From Novosphingobium sp. (GTDB lineage: Bacteria; Pseudomonadota; Alphaproteobacteria; Sphingomonadales; Sphingomonadaceae), in the NCBI RefSeq assembly GCF_024642085.1, contig NZ_JAHEBV010000002.1, positions 102,330 through 166,329 of the forward strand: a stretch of 64,000 bases of DNA, written 5' to 3'. Position 1 is the stretch's first letter; each line of letters opens with the position of its first letter. Made by a program: the position numbers and the translations under genes. Positions 27,151 through 36,358 of the stretch are shown here, piece by piece. A model generated the notes under the pieces. The model did not search any database, was not told where the DNA came from, and saw only the letters and a program-made list of their open reading frames with translations.

Positions 27151-28007
27151 AGGGGTGTGAAATCCAGCCCGATGTCGGCAGCTGGCGAACTCTGAGTCAG
27201 ACGGCCTACCGAGATAAAGTTCACTCCCGTAGCAGCGATGGCGCCGATGGTATCCAACCGAACCCCGCCAGATGCTTCGCAGGGAACCCGCCCAGCAATT
27301 AGGGCAACCGACTCGCGCAATTCCTCAAGGCTCATGTTGTCGAGCAGGATGTGGCTGGCGCCGGCGACTATTGCCGACTCTATTTGGCGAACTTCATCAA
27401 CCTCGCAAATGATGCTGGTTACGCCAGCTGCGCGAGCGCGACGGACGGCTTCGCCGACACCGCCGGCCACAAGCACGTGGTTGTCCTTGATCATCGCGGC
27501 GTCCCAAAGACCCATTCGATGGTTTTGAGCCCCCCCCATGCGAGTTGCGTACTTTTCCAGATGGCGCAGGCCGGGGATAGTCTTGCGCGTATCGAGCAAG
27601 ATCGCCTTGCCCGCCATCCCATCGACATAATAGTGGGTCATTGTGGCGATGCCGGACAGGTGTTGGACGGTATTGAGCGCACTTCGCTCTGCTGTCAGCA
27701 TCGCCCGGGCATTGCCCGAAAGGACCATAAGATCGGTTCCCGCTGCAACGTGGGCGCCCTCGTCCGCAAGCACTGTGATATCCATTGCTGGATCAAGCGC
27801 TCGGAAGAACGCCTCGGCTATCGGCAAACCTGCCACGGTGATCGCGTCGCGAGTATCCATGACACCGGTGAAGCGTGCATTTGCCGGAATTACGCTCTCG
27901 CTGGTCACGTCATGCCCCCCGCCGGGCAAGCCAAGGCCAAGGTCTTCGTCCAGCGTAGATTTTACAAAGTTGGCAAGATCAAAGCCAGGAAGGGTGAAGC
28001 TGCTCAT
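27147..28007 (-). CDS. nadC: Nicotinate-nucleotide pyrophosphorylase (QPRTase)
   Basis: The 286-residue enzyme makes nicotinate mononucleotide from quinolinate and PRPP in NAD synthesis. Family motifs are clear: DTRKTIPGLRHLEKYA near 140-155, GGAQNHRMGL and, near the end, GGVRLDTIGAIAATGVNFISVG. The start ATG at 28007 gives the normal N-terminus. nadA and nadB are not in the window. The stop overlaps the RNase T2 start. On the right it is separated from the response-regulator gene by 47 bases. Confidence 0.96.
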   Translation of the reverse strand: MSSFTLPGFDLANFVKSTLDEDLGLGLPGGGHDVTSESVIPANARFTGVMDTRDAITVAGLPIAEAFFRALDPAMDITVLADEGAHVAAGTDLMVLSGNARAMLTAERSALNTVQHLSGIATMTHYYVDGMAGKAILLDTRKTIPGLRHLEKYATRMGGAQNHRMGLWDAAMIKDNHVLVAGGVGEAVRRARAAGVTSIICEVDEVRQIESAIVAGASHILLDNMSLEELRESVALIAGRVPCEASGGVRLDTIGAIAATGVNFISVGRLTQSSPAADIGLDFTPL

Positions 28008-28054
28008 TGCATTGGACTAACGGACAGCGAGCGGTGGTCAAGCGCGGGACGACA

Positions 28055-28849
28055 TCAATGGACGAAGCGCGCTACCACGTCACGATAGGAACGGCTGACT
28101 TTCACCTGCGCACCCGAATCGAGCACCAGGAAGCATTCGCCATTGGTGTGCGGCTTAACCTGGCGAACCTGGTTGAGATTGACGATGGTCGAGCGGTGGA
28201 CACGTTGAAACACACGTGGGTCAAGCCGGCGTTCCAAGTCCTTCATCGTTTCGCGCAAGATGAGCGAATTGTCGCCCGTGTAGATACACATATAATCGCC
28301 GGCAGCTTCGATATGTTCGATCGAATCAACGTCGACCCGGAAGATCTGACCTCGGTCCTTGATGTTGATTAGCTTTTCATAACGGCCCGCAGCTTCACTT
28401 TCTTCCGGCATCGCTTCCATCGCGTCAGGAGCGACCTCAGCCAACACATGCTTGAGCTTTTCCGCCTCTTCAGCGGCGTGCTTCTCCTGCAGTCGTGTGC
28501 GCACACGCTCCATCGTATCGGCCAAGCGGTCTTCATCTACCGGCTTCATGAGATAGTTGACGGCATTTGCCTCGAACGCCCGGACAGCGTGTTCCTGGTA
28601 TGCGGTTACAAAGACTATGAGCGGCGGCTCAAGCTCCATCACTCCCTTGACGACCGAGAATCCGTCAAAGCCGGGCATCTGTATGTCTAAGAAAACCAAG
28701 TCCGGTTTTTCCGTCTTTATTTTGCGGATCGCCTCGCGTCCGTTGGAGCAAGTGTCGATGATCTCGACATCGGGAAACTTCTCGAGACGAAGGGTCAGAC
28801 CCTGGATGGCAAGCTTTTCGTCATCGACGAGGATCGTGCGGATCGACAT
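28055..28849 (-). CDS. LytTR-family response regulator
   Basis: A 264-residue DNA-binding regulator. The receiver domain (1-120) has Asp55 as phosphate acceptor (LVFLDIQMPG), with DDE near 10 and the conserved Thr (FVTAYQ) and Lys (MKPVDED). The LytTR DNA-binding domain follows at about 158-264, with VHRSTIVNL. The region between is a charged, helical linker. It is paired with the histidine kinase gene 30 bases upstream. Members of this group often control quorum-, wall- or virulence-related genes. The targets here are unknown. Confidence 0.93.
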   Translation of the reverse strand: MSIRTILVDDEKLAIQGLTLRLEKFPDVEIIDTCSNGREAIRKIKTEKPDLVFLDIQMPGFDGFSVVKGVMELEPPLIVFVTAYQEHAVRAFEANAVNYLMKPVDEDRLADTMERVRTRLQEKHAAEEAEKLKHVLAEVAPDAMEAMPEESEAAGRYEKLINIKDRGQIFRVDVDSIEHIEAAGDYMCIYTGDNSLILRETMKDLERRLDPRVFQRVHRSTIVNLNQVRQVKPHTNGECFLVLDSGAQVKVSRSYRDVVARFVH

Positions 28850-28879
28850 GGGACTATCCTGGTTCAGCCGGCCTCGCGT

Positions 28880-30037
28880 CTAATTGGCAAGGGCCGGACG
28901 TTTCGGTATCGCCGGGGCGGCGACGACTTCGCGGCGTTCAAACGGGATCTCTATCAGGACGGCAAAACCACCTTCAGCGGGCTCCATCGTTTCAAAGCGA
29001 TGGTCTTCGCCATAGGCTTGGGCCAGCCGGTCACGAATATTGGCCAAGCCGACACCGGTGGAAACGGGTTCGCCTCCGTCGAAAGTCACTCCGGCGAACC
29101 TGTTGCTGGCAGCGCTCGATTGCAATCCCGGGCCGGTGTCGGAGACGGTGATACGAAGGTTCTGGCCGACGAGTTGCGCTGCGATGGTAATCTCTGCCCC
29201 CGATTCCTGCGGACCGACTGCATACTTTATCGCGTTTTCGACCAGTGGTTGAAGCAGCAGAGACGGCAGCAGCGCGTCCTCGGTCACCGGATCGATTCGG
29301 AAATTAGTCCGCAGCCGCTCTTCGAACCGCATCCGCTCAATTTCAAGGTAGAGTTTAAGCGTGTCGACTTCCTGTGCCACGGTGACGCGCCCGGTCGGCT
29401 CGTTCACCAAGGTGTAGCGCAGAAACGATGACAGACGGCTGAGCATGGCATTAGCAGGCTCGGTCTGCTTGAGCAGTACCAAGGTGGAAATCGAATTAAG
29501 CGTGTTGAACAGGAAGTGCGGGTTAAGCTGATACCGCAACATTGCAAGCTGAGCTTGGGTCGCCTGGTTTTCCAGTCGCAGAAGTTGGTCGTTCTGTTCC
29601 TCAATCTGAAGGAAGAAATTGACCATGTAGTAGAGCGCGGTCCACGCTCCCAGCAGGGTCATGTCAATATAGAACAGGCCGATGAAGCGCTGGGCAAAGC
29701 CCGATCCGGTATCTCCGTAATAGAGCCCGTTCACCCAAGCATCAACGAAGGCATATAGGAAAACCGCCGCCGCCAGGCTGATGGCGGTAACACCCCAAGT
29801 TACAATCGGTCGCCGATTGATAAGTTGGCGATAGACAACCGACAGAATCAACGTGATCGAAAACCCAGTGATTGTCGAAATCAGGACCAGCACCAGGAAT
29901 GACAAGGCTAAGCCGTTAGCCAGGCCTGACATCGCGCGGACGAGCATGGCCCCGCCCCATCCTGCCGCCTGCAAGCGCCAGAACGCGCGGTTCTTATTCG
30001 CGAAAAAAGGGATTGGGCGAAAGGGCAGGACGGCCAT
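28880..30037 (-). CDS. LytS-type sensor histidine kinase
   Basis: A 385-residue inner-membrane kinase. Four membrane segments are visible at about 28-70 and 80-140. The His_kinase motif is QLNPHFLFNTLNS with phosphate-accepting His174, followed by an HATPase domain with NAIKYAVGP (N-box) and GVGLANIRDRL (G-box). It lacks a periplasmic sensing loop, so it may sense a signal inside the membrane. It is the partner of the LytTR regulator downstream on the same strand (30 bases between them). Four-helix LytS relatives in this order are not well studied. Confidence 0.92.
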   Translation of the reverse strand: MAVLPFRPIPFFANKNRAFWRLQAAGWGGAMLVRAMSGLANGLALSFLVLVLISTITGFSITLILSVVYRQLINRRPIVTWGVTAISLAAAVFLYAFVDAWVNGLYYGDTGSGFAQRFIGLFYIDMTLLGAWTALYYMVNFFLQIEEQNDQLLRLENQATQAQLAMLRYQLNPHFLFNTLNSISTLVLLKQTEPANAMLSRLSSFLRYTLVNEPTGRVTVAQEVDTLKLYLEIERMRFEERLRTNFRIDPVTEDALLPSLLLQPLVENAIKYAVGPQESGAEITIAAQLVGQNLRITVSDTGPGLQSSAASNRFAGVTFDGGEPVSTGVGLANIRDRLAQAYGEDHRFETMEPAEGGFAVLIEIPFERREVVAAPAIPKRPALAN

Positions 30038-30078
30038 ACCCCGCCATCCTAGCAGATGTGCCGCGATTGGCGAACGCC

Positions 30079-30831
30079 TTACGATTTGCGCGCTGCCGCG
30101 ATGGCCTTGGCCAAGGCTTCCTTGCCCACCGCACCGACCAGCACCTGATCGCCGATTACCCAGCCTGGCGTGCCGTCAAAGCCCAGCTGCCGTGCATAGG
30201 CCATGTTGGCTTCGAGCTCGGCCTGTACTTGAGGCTGGCGCGATGCCGTCTGCGCCCGATCTATATCAAGTCCGGCGGCACGCGCGGCGGCATCGACCGA
30301 GACAGGATCGGTGCGGCCGGTGGCAAACAATGCGTCATGGAAGACGGTGTATTTGCCCTGCTCAGCGGCGGCTAGGCCCATCGCGGCTGCCGCCGGACTG
30401 GTCGGCGCAATTACCGGCAAGTGGCGGATAACAACCTTGAGGTCGGGGTTTTGCGCAATCAGTTCTTTAAGTACCGGCTCACTTTGCCGGCAATAGCCAC
30501 ACGCGAAATCGGAAAACTCGACCACGGTGACAGTTCCCTGAGGGTTGCCTAGGACTGCACCGGGAAACGGCGTTGCGAGCTTGGCTGCGATTCCGGCAAG
30601 CTGCTTTTGACTGTCTTTTAGGCGCAGCTTCTCCACCACTTCGGGAAGAATTTCGGGATTTTCGAGCAGGTAAGTGCGGACGATTTTTTCAACCGCCTTC
30701 TTTTCGCCCGGCCCCAGGTCGCTACGCTGACGCTCAAACGCCCAACCACCCACACCGCCCAGCAGGGTTAAACCGACGGCGCCAAGGGTAAACAGCAGCT
30801 TTTGATGCGAAGATGGTCGGGGATCGGTCAT
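30079..30831 (-). CDS. DsbA-family thiol-disulfide oxidoreductase, membrane-anchored
   Basis: A 250-residue protein with a single N-terminal membrane segment (about 12-30). The periplasmic thioredoxin-fold domain starts near 88. The CxxC is Cys111-Gly-Tyr-Cys114 (DFACGYCRQ), and the cis-proline lies in GFDGTPGWVIG. The stretch at 40-85 is a helix-rich linker typical of the Com1/BdbD-like group. It could form disulfides in outer-membrane or secreted proteins such as the M48 protease next door. The ATG at 30831 begins just 10 bases after the stop of that protease gene. Confidence 0.88.
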   Translation of the reverse strand: MTDPRPSSHQKLLFTLGAVGLTLLGGVGGWAFERQRSDLGPGEKKAVEKIVRTYLLENPEILPEVVEKLRLKDSQKQLAGIAAKLATPFPGAVLGNPQGTVTVVEFSDFACGYCRQSEPVLKELIAQNPDLKVVIRHLPVIAPTSPAAAAMGLAAAEQGKYTVFHDALFATGRTDPVSVDAAARAAGLDIDRAQTASRQPQVQAELEANMAYARQLGFDGTPGWVIGDQVLVGAVGKEALAKAIAAARKS

Positions 30832-30841
30832 TCGGCGAGGC

Positions 30842-32197
30842 TTACCGGCGTTTGCGCTGGCGTTCAATCGCGGCGCGTGCCTGCATCGCAATATCCTGCG
30901 CGCGGAGCCAGTCAGGCGATCCGGCAGGCAACGCAGCCTCAGCCGAAACAGCGCTTTGCTCAGCCGCAGCATATTGCAATTGCATGACCTGCTGTTCAGC
31001 GCTGGCCAACCGCGCCCGGGCCATGTCGCCTCGTTGCCCATAGACCACGCCCAGTTGATACCAGGCGAAGGGATTTTCCCGATCGCGGCTAACAGCATTT
31101 TTCAGTACCGTCTCAGCCTCCGGCAGGTTGGCAGGCATTTCGCTGGCGACCAGGGCGTGGCCGAATGTCGTCGCGATGAGCGGCTGGTTGCCCGATAGTT
31201 CAGTGGCGCGGCGCAGTGGAGCCAAGGCATCAGCTGGCTTGCCAGCTTCGAGCAGGATCTGGCCTTTGAGTTCCAAAAAATAGGGATCAGACGGCGCTTT
31301 AGAGAGCAACGCATCGGTTTCGGCCATGGCCTTGTCGAGGAAAGCTTGCTTGTGAAACGCGTAAGCGCGCGCATAATGGGCTGCTACACTGTTGTCGCTT
31401 TCAGGATAGACTTGCAGCGCCGATTTGGGTTCGGCCAGATAGCCGAAGAGCTTCGCCTTGGTACGCAGGAACCGCGCCTCAATCTCAGGATCGGAGGGCT
31501 TCGACCAAGCCGGATCGCGCTGATACGTGTCAGTCAGTGTAGCGATGCGATCGCCGGTCATAGGATGGGTCGAATAGAACTCGCTTTCCGCCGTACGCGT
31601 GAAGCCGTGACGCGTTTCCATGCCGCGCAATTTCTGAAAGAAGGCGATCGACCCGCGTCCTGAAAGGCCGGCCTTCGACAGGTATTGGGCGCCCGCTGCA
31701 TCGGCAGCCTCTTCCTGTCCGCGGGTAAACGACAGGTACTTGCCCAGCGCGACCTGCTGTCCGGCCATTACCACGCCCATCGCCGCTTCGCCGGCACCGG
31801 CCGCCGCCGCCGCCGCACCCAGCAGCAGCGAGAGGATCGAGACCCCGGTAGCGGCCTTGCTGCCGCCATCTGAAATGACATGACCGCCGGTGATGTGACC
31901 CAATTCGTGCGCGATCACGCCCTGTACCTCCTCGGCGCTGCTCGCCTCGTTGATAAGCCCGGAGTGAATGTAAACCGCCTGCCCGCCAGCAACGAAGGCG
32001 TTGACCGACGAATCGTTGACCAAGACGATATCAACATTCCTGGGATCGAGACCGGCAGCCACAATCAATGGGCGTGAAATGTCTTTCAGCAGGGCTTCGG
32101 TTTCGGCATCGCGCAGAATCGACTGGGCGAACGCAGGCTGTGCGACAAATGCCAGCGCAGCAAGTGCGGCAGTGCAGCGGGATATGAGGGCGCGCAT
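30842..32197 (-). CDS. M48-family metalloprotease with TPR region (BepA/YfgC-like)
   Basis: A 451-residue periplasmic protein. A signal peptide covers about 1-24. The zinc site is HELGH at 97-101, with the downstream Glu in QEEAADAAGAQY. A glycine/alanine-rich stretch around 122-145 is a flexible or membrane-touching part. From about 270 on, TPR-like helices appear (for example FLELKGQILLEAGKPADAL and NPFAWYQLGVVYGQRGD). BepA-type proteases watch over outer-membrane protein and LPS-transporter assembly. Transcribed in line with the DsbA-like gene, so a shared role in envelope quality control is likely. Confidence 0.9.
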   Translation of the reverse strand: MRALISRCTAALAALAFVAQPAFAQSILRDAETEALLKDISRPLIVAAGLDPRNVDIVLVNDSSVNAFVAGGQAVYIHSGLINEASSAEEVQGVIAHELGHITGGHVISDGGSKAATGVSILSLLLGAAAAAAGAGEAAMGVVMAGQQVALGKYLSFTRGQEEAADAAGAQYLSKAGLSGRGSIAFFQKLRGMETRHGFTRTAESEFYSTHPMTGDRIATLTDTYQRDPAWSKPSDPEIEARFLRTKAKLFGYLAEPKSALQVYPESDNSVAAHYARAYAFHKQAFLDKAMAETDALLSKAPSDPYFLELKGQILLEAGKPADALAPLRRATELSGNQPLIATTFGHALVASEMPANLPEAETVLKNAVSRDRENPFAWYQLGVVYGQRGDMARARLASAEQQVMQLQYAAAEQSAVSAEAALPAGSPDWLRAQDIAMQARAAIERQRKRR

Positions 32198-32207
32198 CGC
32201 CCTGCCT

Positions 32208-33164
32208 TTAGCGACGCGCCGTCTGAACCGGCGCTGAAGGCCTGGTGCGGGTTGCCAAAAAGGCCAATACTGGATCGATCACCCGGCGATCGCGCGAAAA
32301 CGGCACGGCCAGCTTCATTACCGTATCCTCGTGGCTTGCACCCGGTACGATTACCGACTGGACCAATGATCCCGCCTTGGTCAACGCGGCTGCCATGATG
32401 CGGGTGTTGCGGGGTTTGACTGTTGTGTCTGCATCGCCGGTCAGCAGCAACATCGGCGGGGCATCGCTGCGAACATAGCGGATCGGTTGGGTGATTTCGG
32501 CTGGTTTGACGTGACCGAAGGCCAGCATTGCCGATTCGCTGTCAAAGGGCAGAAAATCATAAGGGCCCGAAAGGCCGACCACACCCTTGATCGCGGTTTC
32601 GGGAATGCCTTCGCGGCCTAGCCATTGCCGTTCCAGCCCTAGCATTGCCACGTTGTATGCACCCGCTGACTGGCCCATCAGAACTATCCGATCGGCATCG
32701 CCTCCGAATCGAGCAGCATTTTTGCGGGTCCAGGCAACCGCCTTGGCACTGTCTTCCAACATGTGAGGAAACACGCCTTTCGGGGTCAGCCGGTAACCCG
32801 GAAGCACCGCAACATATCCCGCGCGGGCCAGCGTTCGACCCATAAAATGATAGTCAGCCGGCGAACCGCTGCGCCAGCCGCCGCCATGGATAAAGATCAC
32901 GACCGGTCGCAAACCAGCCACGACGCCGTCCGGCACTACCACATCGACCCGCTGCGCCGGGAGAGGCCCGAAGCGCCCATCCTGAAGCACTAGCCGTGTT
33001 CCAGCGGTGCCGCCGATCAACCGATCGACCCGATCAAGCAGGGCCACGCCGTTTGTCGCCAAAGCATAACGATAGGCTGCGAATAGTCCCACAAACACCA
33101 GAACCGTGGTCAGCATAAGCCAGCCAAGTTTGCTCATTGTTCTGCGCCCCACTATTTCGCTCAT
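32208..33164 (-). CDS. Alpha/beta hydrolase (carboxylesterase-like), membrane-anchored
   Basis: A 318-residue hydrolase with an N-terminal hydrophobic segment (about 12-32) acting as anchor or signal. The oxyanion-hole motif is HGGGW near 95, the nucleophile elbow is GQSAGA with Ser near 165, and catalytic Asp and His candidates lie in TGDADTTV and GASHED. This set follows the HSL/BD-FAE esterase group. The substrate is unknown. The first ATG (33164) gives a longer N-terminus, while ATG 33137 keeps the anchor and may be correct. It stands 10 bases upstream of the M48 gene. Confidence 0.8.
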   Translation of the reverse strand: MSEIVGRRTMSKLGWLMLTTVLVFVGLFAAYRYALATNGVALLDRVDRLIGGTAGTRLVLQDGRFGPLPAQRVDVVVPDGVVAGLRPVVIFIHGGGWRSGSPADYHFMGRTLARAGYVAVLPGYRLTPKGVFPHMLEDSAKAVAWTRKNAARFGGDADRIVLMGQSAGAYNVAMLGLERQWLGREGIPETAIKGVVGLSGPYDFLPFDSESAMLAFGHVKPAEITQPIRYVRSDAPPMLLLTGDADTTVKPRNTRIMAAALTKAGSLVQSVIVPGASHEDTVMKLAVPFSRDRRVIDPVLAFLATRTRPSAPVQTARR

Positions 33165-33197
33165 TGAGGATTTCTAGCCCGACTTGGTAGTAATGAC

Positions 33198-33228
33198 AAA
33201 GGGCGTTGCCCCTTGCGAAGCAACGCCC
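33198..33228 (-). terminator. Intrinsic terminator for the acidic PAS protein gene
   Basis: GGGCGTTGC and GCAACGCCC pair around a 10-base loop. On the minus strand three T residues follow, then GTCATT. It lies 33 bases after the stop of the 33261-34862 gene and just before the alpha/beta hydrolase gene on the same strand. The T-run is short, so it may be weak. Confidence 0.6.
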
Positions 33229-33260
33229 GACTCCCCTCGCTGTTCTATTGTCGGTGCTGG

Positions 33261-34862
33261 TTAGTCCAGCAATTTGCGTGCAGCGCGTTCCAGCAGCCGT
33301 ACATCGTTGACGACTTCCCCCAGCAGGACTACTTCACCCGTCGGCAATCGGCGTGCGACTAGCAGAGCGAATTCGGTGCCCTCGGCCGATACCGCGTCAA
33401 GCGGGACATAATTGATGTCGCGCAGCTTTTTGGCAAGCGTGTCGCCCGGGCTTTCTCGCCGCACTTCGCCCTTGCCACTTTCTTCGCGTTTCAAACGGCG
33501 CTCTTCGCCAACCACGCCCTTAAGGCCGCCCTGTGCATCGGCCAGGAATTGACCCAGCGCGCCCCTGGCAACGTTGAGACGATGCCCGTGGCTCAGCGCC
33601 GAGGCATATTCGGCGAGGCGGGTCTTGTCGTAATCGGCACCGAAGACCAGTTTGACCACCGGGGTCATCTGCGCGCGATCCTGCACAGTCAGGCCCGAAT
33701 CAGCGACCAGTTCGGCAAATTCGTCGGGTGCTTCGACGGCGGCGAGCGAGAAATCGTAGGCCCGCCCAATCGCGGCATAAAGCGCGCTGCGGGTGCGGTC
33801 TTCCGATCCATTGGCCAGTTCGGCCAGTTCGCGGGCAGAGGCAAGCCAATCAGCCAGTCCCATGTCAGTTTCGTCGTGTTCAGAATCGAAAACAGACGGC
33901 GGTGCAAAGGCATCAGACGCACCGTCGCCGAAATCGATCGGGCGGGGATCGGTGACGAAATCCTCATTGCTGTCATCGTCTGGGTTCTCAGCGGCGACGA
34001 TGCTTGCCCAGCCGCCAACGGTGAATGCCGGTTTGGGCAGACCGTCGTCGTCGACTTCGCCCGGTTCAGCAAAATTACTGAGGTCGAGAATATCGTCACT
34101 TTCGGTGTCACCATCAAGCGCGCCGGAAATTAAATTGCTTAGGTGTTCTGCGCCCCCGCCATGATCCGATAGGCTGGCCGCGCCATTTTCGTCTAGACTT
34201 TCGACTGGACCATCGGCCCAGTCGACCATGTTTTCTACGCGACGCGCGCCGGTCGCGGTCGGGACTTCAAGCGCCTCGTCGATCTCGCTCAGCAGGGCGT
34301 CGGTGGTCCTCTGGTCGGCAAGTTCCTTCCAGTTGATCACGCCATAGATAAAATCGATGGTGTCATCGTCGCTGGAAAACGGCAGCAGGATACCGCGGTA
34401 TAAAATTGATTGTTCGCGTTGGTTGACGAACTCAGCCTCAAATCCGATCGGAGCCTGGTTAGCCAGGATCTGCATGTAATGATCGGTGATTCGTGAAAGC
34501 AGCGACCGGCTGGGTACATCGCCGAGCGTCTCAATTCCATCGCCGCTGCCACATTCGGCCGCCAGCTTGTCACCTAAATAGCGGATCGAGGGATCATCAA
34601 TACCTTGGGTAAAATCAAGAAGTACGCTGTATGGACCAAAGTCGGGCAGATTTTCCGGCTCAAGATCTTCTATTGACGGGAAATTTCGGTTGTCTAGCAA
34701 GCTCGCCCAATGGTTGTAGGCGCGAACCTGCATACGCCGTTCGTCCTGCCCGACCGGGCTGGGCGGAACTTCGTGCACAGCCTCATCTTCGCCATATTCA
34801 TGGTCCGGCCAGTCACCGCTGCTGTCTGTGCGATCGATGAAAGTACCGCGATACGTATCCAT
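33261..34862 (-). CDS. PAS_5-domain protein with acidic middle region, role unknown
   Basis: A 533-residue, very acidic cytoplasmic protein. Residues about 45-185 match the PAS_5 group (RAYNHWASLLDNRNFPSI, then PYSVLLDF and IRYLGDKLAAECG), a small sensory fold widespread in this order, often called DUF1457. The middle (about 185-360) is low-complexity and rich in Asp, Glu and Ser. The C-terminal third is helical and ends with RRLPTGEVVLLGEVVNDV. No kinase or DNA-binding domain is seen. A sensory or scaffolding role is possible but unproven. A terminator follows at 33198-33228. Confidence 0.75.
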   Translation of the reverse strand: MDTYRGTFIDRTDSSGDWPDHEYGEDEAVHEVPPSPVGQDERRMQVRAYNHWASLLDNRNFPSIEDLEPENLPDFGPYSVLLDFTQGIDDPSIRYLGDKLAAECGSGDGIETLGDVPSRSLLSRITDHYMQILANQAPIGFEAEFVNQREQSILYRGILLPFSSDDDTIDFIYGVINWKELADQRTTDALLSEIDEALEVPTATGARRVENMVDWADGPVESLDENGAASLSDHGGGAEHLSNLISGALDGDTESDDILDLSNFAEPGEVDDDGLPKPAFTVGGWASIVAAENPDDDSNEDFVTDPRPIDFGDGASDAFAPPSVFDSEHDETDMGLADWLASARELAELANGSEDRTRSALYAAIGRAYDFSLAAVEAPDEFAELVADSGLTVQDRAQMTPVVKLVFGADYDKTRLAEYASALSHGHRLNVARGALGQFLADAQGGLKGVVGEERRLKREESGKGEVRRESPGDTLAKKLRDINYVPLDAVSAEGTEFALLVARRLPTGEVVLLGEVVNDVRLLERAARKLLD

Positions 34863-34967
34863 GTGGATTCCCCACCAAGTCCCTTATTCCGCCGTTCTGA
34901 CGCAACGTGGTAAACTTACCGTTAAGTTGCGTGAAGCAAGTCTAGCCATGGCGACAGGTTTAGGCAG

Positions 34968-35471
34968 TCAGCCTTCCCAGGTGGAGAGATGCGGATCGAC
35001 CAATCCGAGCTGGCGGCGCAGGGCTGCGCGGGCAAGTCGCTCCACCTCCGCTTTCCGGCGTGCGGAGGTAAGCGGAAATGTGGCCGCGGGCCGCACTATC
35101 TCGGCATCATATCCGTCCGCCACGATCAGGCCGCAGCGGTCAGGCAGGAACGCGTCGGTTTCCATGCAGGACCGGTCAAGATGTGGGGCCAGCCCCCAAT
35201 AGAACCGGTCACAATGGTCCAGGTAGTCGGTCCACTTTGTATCGCCAAGCAGATCGGACTTGCTCACTTTTATCTCGACAATGATCAGCCGACCTTTGGT
35301 ATCGATACCCATCAGATCGGCACGACGGTTCGATCGCAGCGGCATTTCTGTCATGCACCAAACGTCATTTCGCGCAAACAGCCGGCAAATACCGCGCGCG
35401 ACCGCGCGTGCGGTCTTCAGATCGCCGGCGCTGTCACTCGCAAGTCCGTAAGCAGAAGCGGTTGAAGCCAT
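34968..35471 (-). CDS. mmcB: MmcB-family DNA repair protein
   Basis: A 167-residue protein of the MmcB family (DUF1052 type), which in Caulobacter belongs to the DNA-damage response. A PD-(D/E)XK-like nuclease core is visible: RADLMGIDTKGRLIIVEIK, where Asp, Glu and Lys line up as the metal site, followed by KSDLLGDTKWTDYLDHCDRFYW. It probably cuts or processes damaged DNA; the exact substrate is not known. It stands alone on the minus strand between the PAS protein and a hypothetical gene. No LexA box was searched in detail. Confidence 0.88.
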   Translation of the reverse strand: MASTASAYGLASDSAGDLKTARAVARGICRLFARNDVWCMTEMPLRSNRRADLMGIDTKGRLIIVEIKVSKSDLLGDTKWTDYLDHCDRFYWGLAPHLDRSCMETDAFLPDRCGLIVADGYDAEIVRPAATFPLTSARRKAEVERLARAALRRQLGLVDPHLSTWEG

Positions 35472-35515
35472 GACCTACATTCTATGAACATATCAGGAAC
35501 AAGACAAGCGTTGGT

Positions 35516-35947
35516 TCAGGTAAAGCGGCGAACCGAGGGCTTACCTTCAGGTGGCACTAGCGCCAACAATGCAGCGCGCGAGGAATGAAACTCTTGCCAC
35601 AGCGCCAATGCGGCAGCAGCTGTATCCACGCCGCGGGCGTGGATAGATAACAATGCAGCCAGTCCTGGCTCCATGATTGCGGCAAGATCGTCGATCCCCT
35701 GCTCGCTCAAATCGCGACGCCAGCCTCCGGCGTCGCGCATGACGGCAGGAAAATTACGGACGTCGGGGCGCATGGGTTCCGGCGCTAGGCCGGCAAGTGT
35801 AGCCACGAGACTGGCGGCATCGTGAAGCGCCGACCATTTCATGCTGAATGCGCTGGCCGAAGCCTGGCCAAACTCTGCTCGGCCGGCACTCGGCAAGATG
35901 CCCGGCGGAGGAGTGACGGAGGGCGCAAAGTTTGAGTAGGCGTTCAT
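35516..35947 (-). CDS. Hypothetical protein
   Basis: I do not recognise this gene. From ATG 35947 it encodes 143 residues, rich in alanine, with helix-type stretches (SALHDAASLVATLAGLAPEP and AAAALALWQEFHSSRAALLAL) and no signal peptide or membrane segment. A longer version starting at ATG 36022 adds 25 residues with no better ribosome-binding site. It lies on the minus strand, 44 bases upstream of mmcB, and could share its transcript. Compositional bias and lack of shadow genes on the other strand support it as coding. Confidence 0.5.
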   Translation of the reverse strand: MNAYSNFAPSVTPPPGILPSAGRAEFGQASASAFSMKWSALHDAASLVATLAGLAPEPMRPDVRNFPAVMRDAGGWRRDLSEQGIDDLAAIMEPGLAALLSIHARGVDTAAAALALWQEFHSSRAALLALVPPEGKPSVRRFT

Positions 35948-36073
35948 GACACGATTAGTAGCCGGGCACTCTTGCCAAATCGCTAACCACTCATCCGAGG
36001 TTTGCACATTTGTCGTAAGCAAAGCAAAAGGACTGGCGCAAGGTCTGTGCCGCTGCTAACCGGCGCCAGCAAA

Positions 36074-36150
<77 letters not shown>

Positions 36151-36306
36151 GCTTCTCTGCAACGCCTTGATTAGTTTCATTGGTCGGCTTGAGAACACCG
36201 TTTTGCGAATGAATTAACACAAAATCTGCAAACTTTGGAGTCGTGAAAAACTGAACAAAACCCTTTTAGCTTTTTTCCCGGCATGCCTTAGCCGCTTGTT
36301 AACTTA

Positions 36307-36316
36307 GCGGAGCGGG
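36307..36316. repeat. 10-base copy of the tRNA-Ser acceptor end, weak att candidate
   Basis: GCGGAGCGGG at 36307-36316 repeats in the same orientation at 56546-56555, inside the 3' end of tRNA-Ser. The two copies enclose almost exactly the capsule locus. Only 10 bases agree, and such a match can occur by chance in GC-rich DNA, so I rate it low. Confidence 0.25.
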
Positions 36317-36358
36317 CTTGGTCGGCGGCGACCAACGCGGCGTGAGTTGGTCGCTCAG

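Noticed and set aside
36328..36354. Strong hairpin (GCGACCAAC/GTTGGTCGC) at the end of kdsA
   Set aside because: No T-run follows on either strand, so I do not call it a terminator; its role is unknown.
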